The notes under the pieces were generated by a model that saw only the letters and a list, made by a program, of their open reading frames with translations, was not told where the DNA came from and searched no databases. Made by a program: the position numbers and the translations under genes. Positions 54,155-64,000 of a stretch of DNA of 64,000 nucleotides are shown in pieces; position 1 is the first letter of the stretch, and each line of letters opens with the position of its first letter. The DNA is from Phorcus lineatus (taxonomy: Eukaryota; Mollusca; Gastropoda; Trochida; Trochidae), in the NCBI GenBank assembly GCA_921293015.1, contig OV121093.1, positions 23,880,622-23,944,621 of the forward strand, in the 5' to 3' direction.

Positions 54155-54220
54155 GGCGGGATACGAACCACAGACCTCTTGATGCGAAGATGAACGCGCT
54201 AACCACTGCACTATCCCGCC
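54155..54220 (-). ncRNA. tRNA-like sequence / tRNA-derived SINE head
   Basis: On the - strand, a 66-nt segment starts GGCGGGATAGTGCAGTGGTT and ends TCGTATCCCGCC. It has an A-box-like TAGTGCAGTGG and a B-box-like GGTTCGTATCC, and its ends GGCGGGA/TCCCGCC pair. It is about six bases too short for a canonical tRNA, and no proper anticodon and T stems form. A tRNA pseudogene or SINE head is therefore more likely than a working tRNA. It directly abuts the end of the ABHD2 acceptor array. Confidence 0.5.
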
Positions 54221-54229
54221 CCCGCTGAC

Positions 54230-55480
54230 CTTTGATAATATCTTGAAACGAGTGAAAATCAGCTTTCAACCAATCAAAGACGAGTTTCATTTGCATTTCA
54301 TTCAATGTCACATGATGACATTTACTATATGTTTGTCTATATTTTTATCCTTAAACTTATATTGTGATTGTTTGACCAAATTTGTTGATTTACTCTTGCA
54401 CAAATGAACAACACACAAATATTCTGTCAACAAAATCTGTACAGAATCGATGGTGTCATCATATTTTCGACCTAATTCACTGCGATATATCAATAACATT
54501 CGGATTTTGAAATCGAGGTGCTAAAGAACAGCAAAACAATTGCACTGACCCGCAATTCGATGGGCTGGGCCAGCTTTCTTTTGATTGGCTGATGTTCGTG
54601 CATGCACGACATGGAATAGGTGTGTAATTCCAATAGATGTGATAATGGACAAATTATATTACAGCTAGTTTTAACTAGATTGAGAAACTTGTATACAGTT
54701 TCAAACTAGTTCTTTGAAGCATATTTTGTTCCTCGAAGTCCTACAATAATATTTCACTTTGGATTGCTGCAATTAAACATTGAGTAAGAATTATAAGGAC
54801 CAGAAATAATTTTCCGTGACGCACTGACTTTGCAGTTATCTCTCTTTGCAAAAATTAGCCAGTGCTACAGTGCTAGCAATTTTTCTGCAATTGAATTTGC
54901 TTGTTCAAAGCTAATTTTAACGAATAATAGTTTAAAAAAGACAAATGAACATTTTGTACTTACTAGTTATATCTTATAAAAATTTAACTTATGTTTGAGA
55001 GATTATAGGGCCTACCCAGGTAGCACACCTACATCGGCCCGATGCCGGCTGATCAGCGGCACCGTCGGCACTTGTTTTACATCGGCTAACAGCGTCGGGC
55101 CGACATCGGGCTGATGAGTAAACTTTGTGTTTATAGAATTCTTATATAAAATCCTTCTTGATAAATGATACGGCCCCTTTTTAGTGACGAAATGAATAAA
55201 ATGGAAACATAATCATTTAATTTCTTTAGATATATAGCTGCTTTGGTTACATGAAATTTTTCAGGCATCTATTTATTATTAAAAAAATATTTGAAATTAA
55301 CTGCATTTTTTTAGCCTTCTGTCTTTAGACATTTGACACCAAAATATTTCACATACAGTTAATATTTCTGGAATTGACAATAAAGTCCTTTTGCTTTGAA
55401 CATCTTTGTATTTTTTTATACATTCTCTTTTTCCGCATCGCAATCCCACTTTTATATAAATGTTTCGTTTTAAATCACTT
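54230..55480. other. Upstream ABHD2 intron or flank, mostly unannotated
   Basis: AT-rich, with a GC-rich patch at 55014-55115 (CATCGGCCCGATGCCGGCTG and inverted GCCGACATCGGGCTGATG) that can fold on itself. The missing ABHD2 5' exon was not found here. Confidence 0.4.
55014..55115. repeat. GC-rich partly palindromic patch
   Basis: It begins ACCCAGGTAGCACACC and contains CATCGGCCCGATGCCGGC and later GTCGGGCCGACATCGGGC, forming imperfect inverted repeats in AT-rich surroundings. Its start is the reverse complement of the end of the patch at 6085-6220. Confidence 0.4.
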
Positions 55481-55486
55481 TGCAAG

Positions 55487-55545
55487 TTTTGATGATAACC
55501 CAGTGTCGTCTGCTCCAGTTGATGTTACGCAAACTGCGCCCAAAG
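55487..55545 (+). other. Possible short exon, unlinked
   Basis: A coding-like segment (FDDNPVSSAPVDVTQTAPK) is followed by CCAAAG|GTAAAA and a second candidate donor GTAAGT. Its exit phase (1) cannot be joined directly to the exon at 56830, which is open only at phase 0, so its gene assignment is unresolved. Confidence 0.3.
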
Positions 55546-56829
55546 GTAAAAGTAAGTATTTTTTTTTAAAAATTTATAATCTTTTAATTGTCTGTGACGT
55601 TAAAACAGGATTGGCGTACAAAGATTACTCTTGATAATGTTTGCTGTTGATGAGTAGATGTTTGAGTAAAACCAAATTGCTGTTGCAAAGTTACGGTAAT
55701 GTTGACCTTCATGTTATTAGGATGACCATGCCATGGTTGTGTCTTGGCTTGGTGCACACTGTCAACAATAAACAATGAATTAGTCAACTGAAGTCAAGAA
55801 GTTATAATAGATCCATACCATTGATGTACGCTTTGAAGATAAAATATTTTAATTGCTGTGTGGTCGGTAACTCAAGCAAACGGTGTGTCACTTTTATAGG
55901 TCAATCAAATTGCTCGTCACTGAATGTTTTGATGGTTGAGTCACAAAGTTGAGTGATAACGAATATTATTGCGACTGGATGTTCATGTTGTTTACTGCCA
56001 CCTGGATTCTCTCCCCAAAGCTTCTGCTAATAAGACAGTGAAATTTAAATGTTATTGGCGCGATGTCAAAGTTCACTGACGTTGATAAAAAATTATGTCA
56101 GCTCGTAGTCTTAGTGGGTTTTTTTTTACCTCGTTAATGAACAAATAATAATAGTATAGTAATAGTATTAAACTGTCACTATGCCAATTTCAATTTACTA
56201 TCAAAATAAGCAAGACGACAACTATTTGATTTCTAAATTATCACAGTCATTAATATGTTTTTTTAATAAATCGTAGGCCTACTATGTACAGTGCTGTCAG
56301 GTACGCTATGCACCTAAGACATACATGATCATTCAACCGAGAAAATAAGTGATAAAAACCAAGTCATTGTTAAAGTTAAGAACTTCATTCAATGTTAAAA
56401 CTGATTTTTGAAGTTTAGGTAAGGATAAAACGATAGTACGATCAATATGTTGGTCACAATTGCTTTGTGAGAAGGCAAACTGTTTGATGACGACATATTT
56501 GCTAGGAATTTTGTCAGTTTTTACAAATTTGTCAGTCTTTTGTGCCATAGTTATCAACATTTAAATCCTTTTTACCTTTTCAAAAACTTTATAATATCAT
56601 CCAAATTGCCCAAAGATGCTATGACATCAATTTATTACAAGCTAACACTCGTCCTGATTTTCTAGGTAAAGTTTTTAGTTAATGCGTATCTGTACCCGAC
56701 ACTGCTGTATTTGTATATTAATGTGGAAAACTTATCGCATGACCTATGCAAGTGACATGAGAAGGAAGTAGAAATACACAAAATACTTTAACTTAAGTTT
56801 TTATATGACATATTTTGCAACACTTTCAG

Positions 56830-57594
56830 GTCCTTGAAAACGTAGACGGACCTAAACCCGGGAATAATTACTCCATGAAAGAAATCAAAAGCAATGACGA
56901 CCAGGTATTCATATGCGATTTCATCAGATCAAAACAATGTGACATTGGATGGATTTTTATTACGTTAACTTAATGCATAAATGTAATTGGGGTCTTGGGT
57001 TTTGATTTTGAGCAATAATAAGTAACCACCAGTATGAGTATGTGAAATATCTATCACTTTTCAGAGTTAATCGCAACTGAACAAGATGTGAACTCTAGTT
57101 ATGAGCCTGAAAATCTATGCGGGAGTAATATAAATGGGCAAATTAAATACCCGTTTCTTTTCCAATTTAATCGAAATTCTTTTATTTCAGGAGGGGATTT
57201 GCTTTGCCATCTGTCCAGAAGTACAAATGCCAGAGTAAGATTTGAGTAAGCATCACCTTTAATCATCAGATTTCTGTTTTTCATACATTTTTATGATTTA
57301 TACAAGAATAACATTTATAATATTTAGTTCTAATTGGTTTATCATATATGATTTTAATCACTATATGTAATATAATTCTTTATATGTTTTGTAGATATTC
57401 AGTAAAGGTAACTAATGCAATTTTGATTTATTTCATAAAATATTTACTATATGTTTTATTTTTTCAGAGAAAAACTTTATCAGGGGCCGGTGAGATACTG
57501 CTTCTTTTCAAGAAAAGAGGAAGCTTCACTGTCCAGTTTTACTGTATCAGTTTTGCTAATAAAAATGCTGTACCGAAGAAGATGTTTTTCCTGA
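56830..57594 (+). CDS. Unrecognised spliced gene, three 3' exons
   Basis: Exon 56830-56904 (CACTTTCAG| ... GACCAG|GTATTC) encodes VLENVDGPKPGNNYSMKEIK SNDDQ. Exon 57191-57234 (TTTATTTCAG| ... CCAGA|GTAAGA) encodes EGICFAICPEVQMP. The last exon, from 57468 (TTTTTTCAG|), encodes EEKLYQGPVRYCFFSRKEEA and ends RRRCFS at a TGA (57592-57594). Phases agree. The last exon is also open in another frame to 57626 (GEILLLFKKRGSFTVQFYCI), so the frame choice rests on splice phase. AATAAA occurs near 57680. The family is unknown and upstream exons were not identified. Confidence 0.45.
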
Positions 57595-57961
57595 ATTTTG
57601 AGCATGTCTCGCTAACACCTGTTTGATGAATACTTGTTTGAATCAGGAAAATAACACCCAGGATATATTAAAGATTGAAATAAACCCTGCTGTAAAGTAA
57701 GCAGAGAGTAAGATGTCAAAGAGTTGACAGTTCACTAATGATTAGTAATTAACTGTAGACTATGCTCGAGCTCAACACCTGTGAATAAATACTAATTACA
57801 AGAAAGCAATGAATTAGTAAATCCATGATGGGCCGCAACCTGGTTCCCTGGCCTCGTTCCGCTTGCGCTACAGTGAGGCCATGGCACTGGCTGTATAATG
57901 GCGCTGCGCAGAGCAGTGATCCAAGATGGAGGACAAGGCAATTTTATGCATAGCGATCACA

Positions 57962-57977
57962 AATTCACTTCATTCTT
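57962..57977. repeat. Target-site duplication of the full-length LINE (3' side)
   Basis: AATTCACTTCATTCTT here is repeated exactly at 63706-63721, the other border of the LINE. Confidence 0.95.
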
Positions 57978-58306
57978 TTTTTTTTTTTAATTGACTTTTT
58001 ATTACAGATATCCTGTTACAATAAAAGGGGACTCCTGCCCAGGAACACAGAAGCCCCATTGAAATTAAAATGGTGAAACCGATTTCTGTTGGTTTTTTCT
58101 TTTCCGACAAGGACACAATAACAAACATTACATTCACTCACACATTCACCCCGCTATTAAATATGTGTACATGAGATCATTTTTTTTTATCTGTTTTGCA
58201 AGAAGAAATAATTCAGGTGGAAGGATTTGCAACATCATGGTATAACATCCATTTTGCATAGAACTTATCTTGTTTGCTTTTGCTATATGCTATATTTTTT
58301 TCAATA

Positions 58307-61300
58307 TTAAACATATCTGTTGTACAAATAATGTCTAAAATGCTTAAAGTCTAGTTTAGATTTTAAAACCTTACATTTGTATATAAAAAACTTTGCTAAC
58401 AATAATAGTAGATCAAAAACATCATCAGTGTATACATTTTTTCTCAACCCAAAAATAACAAGCTGCAAGTCAAAGTTCAAGTTGTAGATATGGGAACATT
58501 TTTCATTTAGCAATTTAAGAAAAGATTGCCAAAATGCCTGTACATGTCTACAATCCCAAAAAAGGTGTGAAATGGTCTCAACTTTGCATTGACAAAATGT
58601 GCAAAGGTTGCTATCTGCTATTTTGATCTTAAATAGGAAAGAGTTAGTTGACAAAATGTCATGTATTATTCTAAACTGAAACCACCTTAATTTAGTATCT
58701 GTTGTAGTCCTTAAAGGTTTCACAAATATATTTTCCCAATCTAATTCAGCTAGAATACACTCCTCCCATTTGTACTTGAATTTAAGGTTAACAACAGATT
58801 CACATAGAATATAATAATAACACTTGGCACCTTTTTTGACAGACAAAAGTTTTCTGATAACATTATTATCATCTAACTGTTCAAAAGAAGTAGGCTTTGT
58901 AATGTTTAATTTATCCTGATAAATCTTGAAAACTTTAATAAGTCCATTGTAATGGAGAAAGTTTATGTTAAGTTCATAGGTATTTTGGAATTCTTCAAAA
59001 GTATAATATACACCACTTGGATTGATAAAATCGCAAATTCGACTTACACCTCTATCAAACCATGTCGAAGAAAATATTAACTCATTACCAATTTTTATAT
59101 GTTTGTTATAATAAATTGGCTCTGTTATAAATTCATCAAATGACTCTGGCTGAATCTTATGTGTAAACCTATCAAAAGCAACAATACAATCACACCAAAA
59201 TTCATTCTTAGTTTCCTTGGCAAGCTTACTTGGAAAAGAGTTACCAAATACAGCTAGATTTGGAAACTTTGGAGAAGAGGCATAACACAACTGTTTCCAT
59301 TTTAACTCATACATAACATCAAGTGACTTTCTCATCCAAGACAACTTTAAAGAACTGACATAAGAAAAAGCTTCAATCATACCAAGCCCACCATCTTTCA
59401 CAGACTTACAAGCAACAACTCTTTTGATCTTATCAGGTTTTCCACTCCAAAGAAATTTAAAAAGCATCTTGTTTAATTCTTGAAGAAATGTACCTGGTGG
59501 ATTTGGGAGAGTAAGAAAAAGGTAATTCAGTTTTGAAATAAGCAAAGATTTTATAATAGCAATTCTACCAAGAGGTGTAATTATTCTTTTCATCCATCGA
59601 TTGATAATTACTTGAATCTCAAATAACTTGTTTTCAAAATTCTTTTTGGCCATTACATCCAGATTTGTGGAAAAGACAACACCTAAAAGTTTAAAATATT
59701 CCGGATTCCATTGAAGACTTAAATAAGGCAAATATCTGACAGAACTATTCCTTCTTGCACCTATCCAGACCACCTGAGACTTATCATAGTTAATTTTAAG
59801 ACCTGATATGTCAGCAAAATAGTTCAATGTGTCAACCGTAGCTTCAAAGGACTTCTGAGAACCATCAAGAATAAACTCTGTATCGTCTGCATACTGCGTC
59901 AACAAGTACTCCTCATCATCAACTGTAATTCCTTTGATATCAGGATTCTTTCTTACCAAACCTGCCAGAATTTCGACACAGAGGATGAAGATGTACGGCG
60001 AAAGGGGATCACCTTGTCTGCAGCCCCGTTCCACAGAAAACCACGGAGACAATGTGCCATTAATATTCAAACAAGATCTAGCATCATTATAAAGGATATT
60101 GAACCACTTAATAATGTCCTCTCCAAAACCAAAAAATGATAGTGTCTTATTGATGAATGACCATGAGACAGAATCAAATGCTTTCTCAAAATCTATTAAA
60201 AACAACATTCCAGGAATATCATTGGATTCTGTGTAATTCATCAGATCATAAATCAGTCTAATGTTATCACCAATATATCTGTTGGACATAAAACCAGTTT
60301 GATCAGTACTTATCAGTTTTGGAAGAACACGTTTAACCCTCTCAGCTATAACGGATGAAAGAAGTTTATACGCAGTATTAAGAAGTGAGATAGGTCTCCA
60401 ATTCTTCAAAAAACGCTTAGGCTTATCTCCTTTTGGGATACAAGTAATAATACCTTGCCTCTGTGTCACTGACAAGCTACCGTTGGAAAAGCTGTAATTG
60501 AATGACCTCAACAAGAAAGGAGATAAATCTTTCCAGAAAAACTTATAGAACTCATAGGTAAACCCATCAGAACCTGGACTTTTATTATTTTTGGCCTTCT
60601 TCAAACATTTCAGGACTTCATCATGAGTTACTGGACCTTCTAATGAATCAGACTCCTCCTTACTTAGCCTATACAAATCTTCCTCAGAGAATAGTTCATC
60701 AAGGTCACAATCTTTCAATACCTGCTCCCTTGAAGAATATAATCCTTCATAAAAAGACTTTGCTTCAAGAACAATATCCTCTGTCCTCTCTACAGTAGAT
60801 CCATCTTCTAAAACTAACTGTGACATACCTTTGCTCACATAATTTCTATTTTCTAGATTACAAAAATAGCGGCTGACCTTCTCCCCTTCATCTATCCATT
60901 TGGCCCTTGAGCGAATAATGATGCCCTCCATCTTAGCTTTACGGATCTCCTCCAATTCTTTTCTTTTTTCCTCTAATTTATTGCTCTCAACAAAATCAGT
61001 TTCCAAAAGCTTAATATCCTCCAGTAAATCTTGTTCTTTTTTCAATTTAGATTTTTTCAAAAATGATGAATATGAGATAGTTTTTCCTCTTATTTCCATT
61101 AATAGAGTCTCCAAAAATAACTGATCATTCACTTTAAGTTCAATTTCTGATAAATTTTCTTCCCCAATGTTTGTCTCATGTTTTAATGAGCGGGCATATT
61201 GCTTCACCACATTACTAATAGTTTCCTTGACAGATGAGACATATTTGGGATCTCTTAAAAGAGAGTTGTTGAATTTCCAATATGTGGTTTTTGGGCCATC

Positions 61301-62029
61301 TTTATCTGAAAACTTCATTTTTATGTCAATGAGAGAGTGATCTGATCTGTATGCAACATTTATAGAGGATTGACTAATAAATGAATATAAATTCTGGGAG
61401 ATCAGAAAGAAATCTAGCCTTGCTTGTCTGACAGGATTAGGGCGTCTCCAAGTGTAACCAAGTACTTCAGGGTTATGGTCCCTCCAAACATCAACAAGGT
61501 CAAGGTCCCCTATCATGTCAATAACCTGCTTTCTGGCATTAGGGTTATTTATATGCTTGTAATTGAAAGTATCCAAAGATGGTTGCAGACAAAGGTTAAA
61601 GTCCCCAGCAAGAATATAGTGAGAATTTCCAAAGGCTTTGATTTTGTCCATGACCATAGCATAAAATTCAGGTTCATCAGAATTAGGGCCATAGAGATTT
61701 ACTAAAGTTATTTTTTTTTCACAAATAGTTACATTCAAAATCAGAAGGTTACCAGTGTTGTCCCTGAAAATGTCATGTATCTTGTAATTCAACTTATTAG
61801 AGAACAATATGGCAACTCCTCTTGATTGTCCAGTATTACTATTTAATATAACATCAGAGCCCAATTCACTTCTAATAAAAAGTTCTTTATCTTTCAGAAA
61901 ATGTGTATCCTGCAAGAAGTAGATATCATATTTCTTAGCTCTCAAAAAATTGAAGACATCTTTTCTCTTTGAATAATCATTTAGGCCCCTACAGTTGACT
62001 GAACTTACAGACAAACAGAATTCATCCAT
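58307..62029 (-). CDS. LINE ORF2: endonuclease-reverse transcriptase, 1240 aa
   Basis: The N-terminal APE-type endonuclease (about residues 1-240) has VNCRGLND, FLQDTHF (about 39-44), LAGDFNL (about 140-146) and RSDHSLID (about 228-235). The reverse transcriptase (about 480-780) shows NNKSPGSDGFTYEFYK, NWRPISLLNTAYKLLSSVIA, FLIDFEKAFDSVSW, GCRQGDPLSPYIFILCVEIL and the catalytic QYADDTEFIL (about 712-721). The C-terminal third ends with a zinc-knuckle-like CTFCQCKVETISHLFWDC. Copying is by target-primed reverse transcription in this family. No stop or frameshift was seen across 1240 codons, so the enzyme may be active. Confidence 0.96.
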   Translation of the reverse strand: MDEFCLSVSSVNCRGLNDYSKRKDVFNFLRAKKYDIYFLQDTHFLKDKELFIRSELGSDVILNSNTGQSRGVAILFSNKLNYKIHDIFRDNTGNLLILNVTICEKKITLVNLYGPNSDEPEFYAMVMDKIKAFGNSHYILAGDFNLCLQPSLDTFNYKHINNPNARKQVIDMIGDLDLVDVWRDHNPEVLGYTWRRPNPVRQARLDFFLISQNLYSFISQSSINVAYRSDHSLIDIKMKFSDKDGPKTTYWKFNNSLLRDPKYVSSVKETISNVVKQYARSLKHETNIGEENLSEIELKVNDQLFLETLLMEIRGKTISYSSFLKKSKLKKEQDLLEDIKLLETDFVESNKLEEKRKELEEIRKAKMEGIIIRSRAKWIDEGEKVSRYFCNLENRNYVSKGMSQLVLEDGSTVERTEDIVLEAKSFYEGLYSSREQVLKDCDLDELFSEEDLYRLSKEESDSLEGPVTHDEVLKCLKKAKNNKSPGSDGFTYEFYKFFWKDLSPFLLRSFNYSFSNGSLSVTQRQGIITCIPKGDKPKRFLKNWRPISLLNTAYKLLSSVIAERVKRVLPKLISTDQTGFMSNRYIGDNIRLIYDLMNYTESNDIPGMLFLIDFEKAFDSVSWSFINKTLSFFGFGEDIIKWFNILYNDARSCLNINGTLSPWFSVERGCRQGDPLSPYIFILCVEILAGLVRKNPDIKGITVDDEEYLLTQYADDTEFILDGSQKSFEATVDTLNYFADISGLKINYDKSQVVWIGARRNSSVRYLPYLSLQWNPEYFKLLGVVFSTNLDVMAKKNFENKLFEIQVIINRWMKRIITPLGRIAIIKSLLISKLNYLFLTLPNPPGTFLQELNKMLFKFLWSGKPDKIKRVVACKSVKDGGLGMIEAFSYVSSLKLSWMRKSLDVMYELKWKQLCYASSPKFPNLAVFGNSFPSKLAKETKNEFWCDCIVAFDRFTHKIQPESFDEFITEPIYYNKHIKIGNELIFSSTWFDRGVSRICDFINPSGVYYTFEEFQNTYELNINFLHYNGLIKVFKIYQDKLNITKPTSFEQLDDNNVIRKLLSVKKGAKCYYYILCESVVNLKFKYKWEECILAELDWENIFVKPLRTTTDTKLRWFQFRIIHDILSTNSFLFKIKIADSNLCTFCQCKVETISHLFWDCRHVQAFWQSFLKLLNEKCSHIYNLNFDLQLVIFGLRKNVYTDDVFDLLLLLAKFFIYKCKVLKSKLDFKHFRHYLYNRYV

Positions 62030-62791
62030 TTAGATCGATATACAAAACACAAAGTTGGAAATATGGTGATGATAAATTCAAAAATAATGGTTCAGTCACT
62101 TCAGAGGTGGGGACATCAATAACGTACATTTCACTCACATTCATTGTAAAATGGAAATGGTTTGTAACTCGGACACGCTCACATTCACACAAACACAATT
62201 GACAGCAAACGAAAACACTTGACATTTTATAAATCACTGTCATGAACAACCACCATAGCAACTCCATCGTGATTTAAGATGTGCTATATTACAAAATGCC
62301 TTGGTTAAGTAATCTTCTCGCAAAGTGACGCCAACAGGAAGACCGCCATCTTGGAGATCACGTGACAAGTCACATGATGCCTATCGAAGTCTCTCGATAT
62401 CACGTGCACATGCGTAGACAAGGGCAAGCTAGTCTAGAAACAGTCATCGAGAATAAATCTAATATGGAAAAAAACATAAGTAAATGGGTAAACAATTATA
62501 TCAGGCCTAACACACCATACCTTAGAGTTCTTAAACACTGCTCCAAGAAATTATAGTCCAGTAGAAAGTCAATATAAATCCAGGGCCTACAGTAGGCCTA
62601 ATCCAGTACAGTACTGTAGTAGAGTTCCCAAAAGTGAAAAAGTGTAAGATCCGATGTGGAAGGAAATTCGTTTAAGTCACAACTAATGGAAAAACAAACT
62701 CATCTTGAGTAAACAGCAAATTAACACACAGTTTTCAAACTGTAAGTAAAACACGATCTAGAATAAACACGATCTATAAATTCGCAGTCAG
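62030..62791 (-). other. LINE inter-ORF region
   Basis: 762 bp between ORF1 and ORF2 without a conserved open frame. Such a long spacer is unusual compared with the short gap in mammalian L1; how ORF2 is translated is not evident. Confidence 0.6.
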
Positions 62792-63625
62792 TCATTGTTT
62801 GGGGGGATCCTCTTCTAATTTCAGTTGTTTCCATGGCTCCGTTGAAGTTTTCCTCACATCCAGGGTTATCTGAATTCCCTTTTCTCTGATTCTAGTTTGA
62901 TAGCCAGTCTTTCTAAGATGAAAAGCTTTAGTAGCCAGTTTCCCACGCAAAACTTTCAATGGCACAGGTAAATCCGTACGAATACTGATGTTTTTGGCGA
63001 CCAGTTTCTTCCCTGATTTTCTTGAGCACTCTAGAATAGCATTTCTGTCAGACAGTTTTACAAACTTAGCGATAATGGCTGGTCGGCCATTGTTGCTACG
63101 GGGAAGCGGGTGGACCGTCGAGACAAGCATGTTGTCAACGTTTTCCATTTCCAGGTCAGTTTTCAGCATAGATTTTATGCGTTGCTCGAGCTTTTCTGGT
63201 TCGTTTTCCTTTCCCTCGATGCCATAGAAAAGTAGATTGGCTCGTCGTGAAATGACTTCATGATTCATCATATGATCGTCCATTTCTACGAAACGTGTTT
63301 GGAAGTTCGCCAAAGATTTCTTGACCTCTTGTGTCTCATGAGCTTGAAATTCTAGTGCTAGTTCGGCGTCGTCGACTCTCCTGGCAAGACTCTTTATATC
63401 GCTTCTAATCAGGTCGACTTGCTCTTTAATGAAGTTTTTCAGGTCAAGGTCCACGTCAGTTTTCGCGGCCACGTTGGCGGCCATATTTTCTTCCGTTGAT
63501 GAATCCGTTTGAGTTAGTGACGTTTCATCGGTTACTTTTGGGTTTTCAGCGACTTCTGCTTGTTTTTTTGTGGCCCGGGTACTTGCTTTCTTGTGTGCAC
63601 CAAGTTTCAGTGTAGTTTGAGACAT
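62792..63625 (-). CDS. LINE ORF1: L1 ORF1p-like nucleic-acid-binding protein, 277 aa
   Basis: The start is taken at the ATG at 63625 (MSQTTLKLGAHKKASTRATK); the frame extends further upstream through the 5' border but that part includes flanking host DNA. The order is a basic, Ser/Thr-rich N-terminus, a coiled coil (DLKNFIKEQVDLIRSDIKSL and following heptads), an RRM-like segment (SRRANLLFYGIEGKENEPEK) and a C-terminal domain with GRPAIIAKFVKLSDRNAIL and VLRGKLATKAFHLR. This matches the trimeric L1 ORF1p plan. It binds element RNA in this family. Confidence 0.9.
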   Translation of the reverse strand: MSQTTLKLGAHKKASTRATKKQAEVAENPKVTDETSLTQTDSSTEENMAANVAAKTDVDLDLKNFIKEQVDLIRSDIKSLARRVDDAELALEFQAHETQEVKKSLANFQTRFVEMDDHMMNHEVISRRANLLFYGIEGKENEPEKLEQRIKSMLKTDLEMENVDNMLVSTVHPLPRSNNGRPAIIAKFVKLSDRNAILECSRKSGKKLVAKNISIRTDLPVPLKVLRGKLATKAFHLRKTGYQTRIREKGIQITLDVRKTSTEPWKQLKLEEDPPKQ

Positions 63626-63705
63626 TTTGTAGGTGGATGGTAGTGGATTGCCGGGAGCGGCAAAATCTAACGACTGATGGGGGCGGCAGACATGACCGGA
63701 AGTCC

Positions 63706-63721
63706 AATTCACTTCATTCTT
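63706..63721. repeat. Target-site duplication of the full-length LINE (5' side)
   Basis: An exact second copy of AATTCACTTCATTCTT, matching 57962-57977. Confidence 0.95.
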
Positions 63722-64000
63722 GGTCTATAGCCACGACATATTGAAGACAAGCATCTACCTAGAATGCAAATAAAATTAGAACTCGGAATATCGCCACATG
63801 TATTTTTTGTTGCAAAGGGATATTGCTAAACATGATAATGTTTGCAGCAGAATGATAGCCCCGCCCACCTGGAAATATAAACAATATAGTGGAAGGCTTC
63901 GTGCACTGTTTTAAACTATGTCAGGTCGAAAATTGAAGAAATTGTTGTTTACTTGGTGTGGTGACAACTTGTTTCAAATACTGGTATTGAAGGAGTAAGG
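63722..64000. other. Flank beyond the LINE, nothing recognised
   Basis: Unique-looking, moderately AT-rich sequence to the window edge. It is the original continuation of the DNA left of 57962. Confidence 0.4.

Larger units (their letters stand above)
57978..63705 (-). mobile_element. Full-length Tx1/L1-type LINE, apparently intact
   Basis: About 5.73 kb bounded by a perfect 16-bp target-site duplication. In element orientation: a short 5' leader of about 80 bp, ORF1 (63625-62792), a 762-bp inter-ORF region, ORF2 (62029-58307), a 3' UTR of about 330 bp, then AATAAA and a poly(A) run of about 12. Both ORFs are uninterrupted. Intact frames, poly(A) and an undecayed duplication point to a recent insertion. 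It is L1-like in having a nucleic-acid-binding ORF1 and an EN-RT ORF2; the ORF2 sequence style (VNCRGLND, LQDTHF) is Tx1-like. Confidence 0.93.

Noticed and set aside
54155-54220. A functional tRNA gene
   Set aside because: The segment is about six bases short and the anticodon and T stems do not form, despite good A/B-box-like motifs.
55487-56904. Joining the segment at 55487-55545 directly to the exon at 56830
   Set aside because: The exit phase of the first does not match the only open frame of the second; joining them would give an immediate stop.
63626-63712. Longer ORF1 start upstream of 63625
   Set aside because: The extension runs into the target-site duplication, that is, host DNA; the ATG at 63625 fits an L1-type ORF1.

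Overview
The window is animal nuclear DNA, most probably from a gastropod mollusc. It has spliced genes with long AT-rich introns, abundant DNA transposons and LINEs, and a SINE-like tail (a 'GGCGTTAAACAATAACTCAC' type sequence near 17200) that I associate with gastropod genomes. The species call is inference. Two host genes dominate. An ADAM10 (Kuzbanian-type metalloprotease) gene runs on the + strand from a partial 5' end at 6664 to its stop at 35948, with ten exons visible. An ABHD2-type alpha/beta hydrolase gene runs on the - strand from 53011 to its stop at 42776, with seven exons visible and its first exon(s) not found.

Layout: 43-4976 is a candidate DNA transposon with CACTGTAAAAT ends and subterminal GAACAC arrays, carrying a small spliced gene. 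5330-6390 is a second inverted-repeat element. 6664-35948 is ADAM10, whose introns hold a mariner fragment with an in-frame 17-residue tandem expansion (8762-9802), a 2.5-kb palindromic element (11318-13780), a 3-kb inverted repeat with 1305-bp arms (17576-20590) plus a direct partial copy, a Tx1/L1-like LINE fragment (22615-23175), several minisatellites, and a frame-broken CR1/L2/Rex1-like LINE (28802-32027). 36140-36918 is a decayed Tc1/mariner transposase. 38255-39355 is a roughly 29-bp minisatellite. 42776-53011 is ABHD2. 56830-57594 holds three exons of an unrecognised + strand gene. 57978-63705 is an apparently full-length Tx1/L1-type LINE with open ORF1 and ORF2 and a perfect 16-bp target-site duplication.

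The most striking pattern is that six tandem arrays, in two unrelated genes, begin at an exon edge, and their repeat unit is a copy of that exon-intron junction. Three are built from 5' splice sites (ADAM10 transmembrane exon; two ABHD2 exons) and three from 3' splice sites (ADAM10 cysteine-rich exon; two ABHD2 exons). The largest, about 4.45 kb of a 39-bp unit, fills nearly the whole last ABHD2 intron and has a higher-order structure with a recently duplicated block of about 0.95 kb. The arrays therefore place dozens of decoy splice junctions beside the real ones. I regard this as the observation most worth following.

Limits: exon edges are inferred from consensus splice sites, frame continuity and remembered family sequences. 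No alignment or transcript data were available, and upstream exons of both host genes are missing from what I can see.
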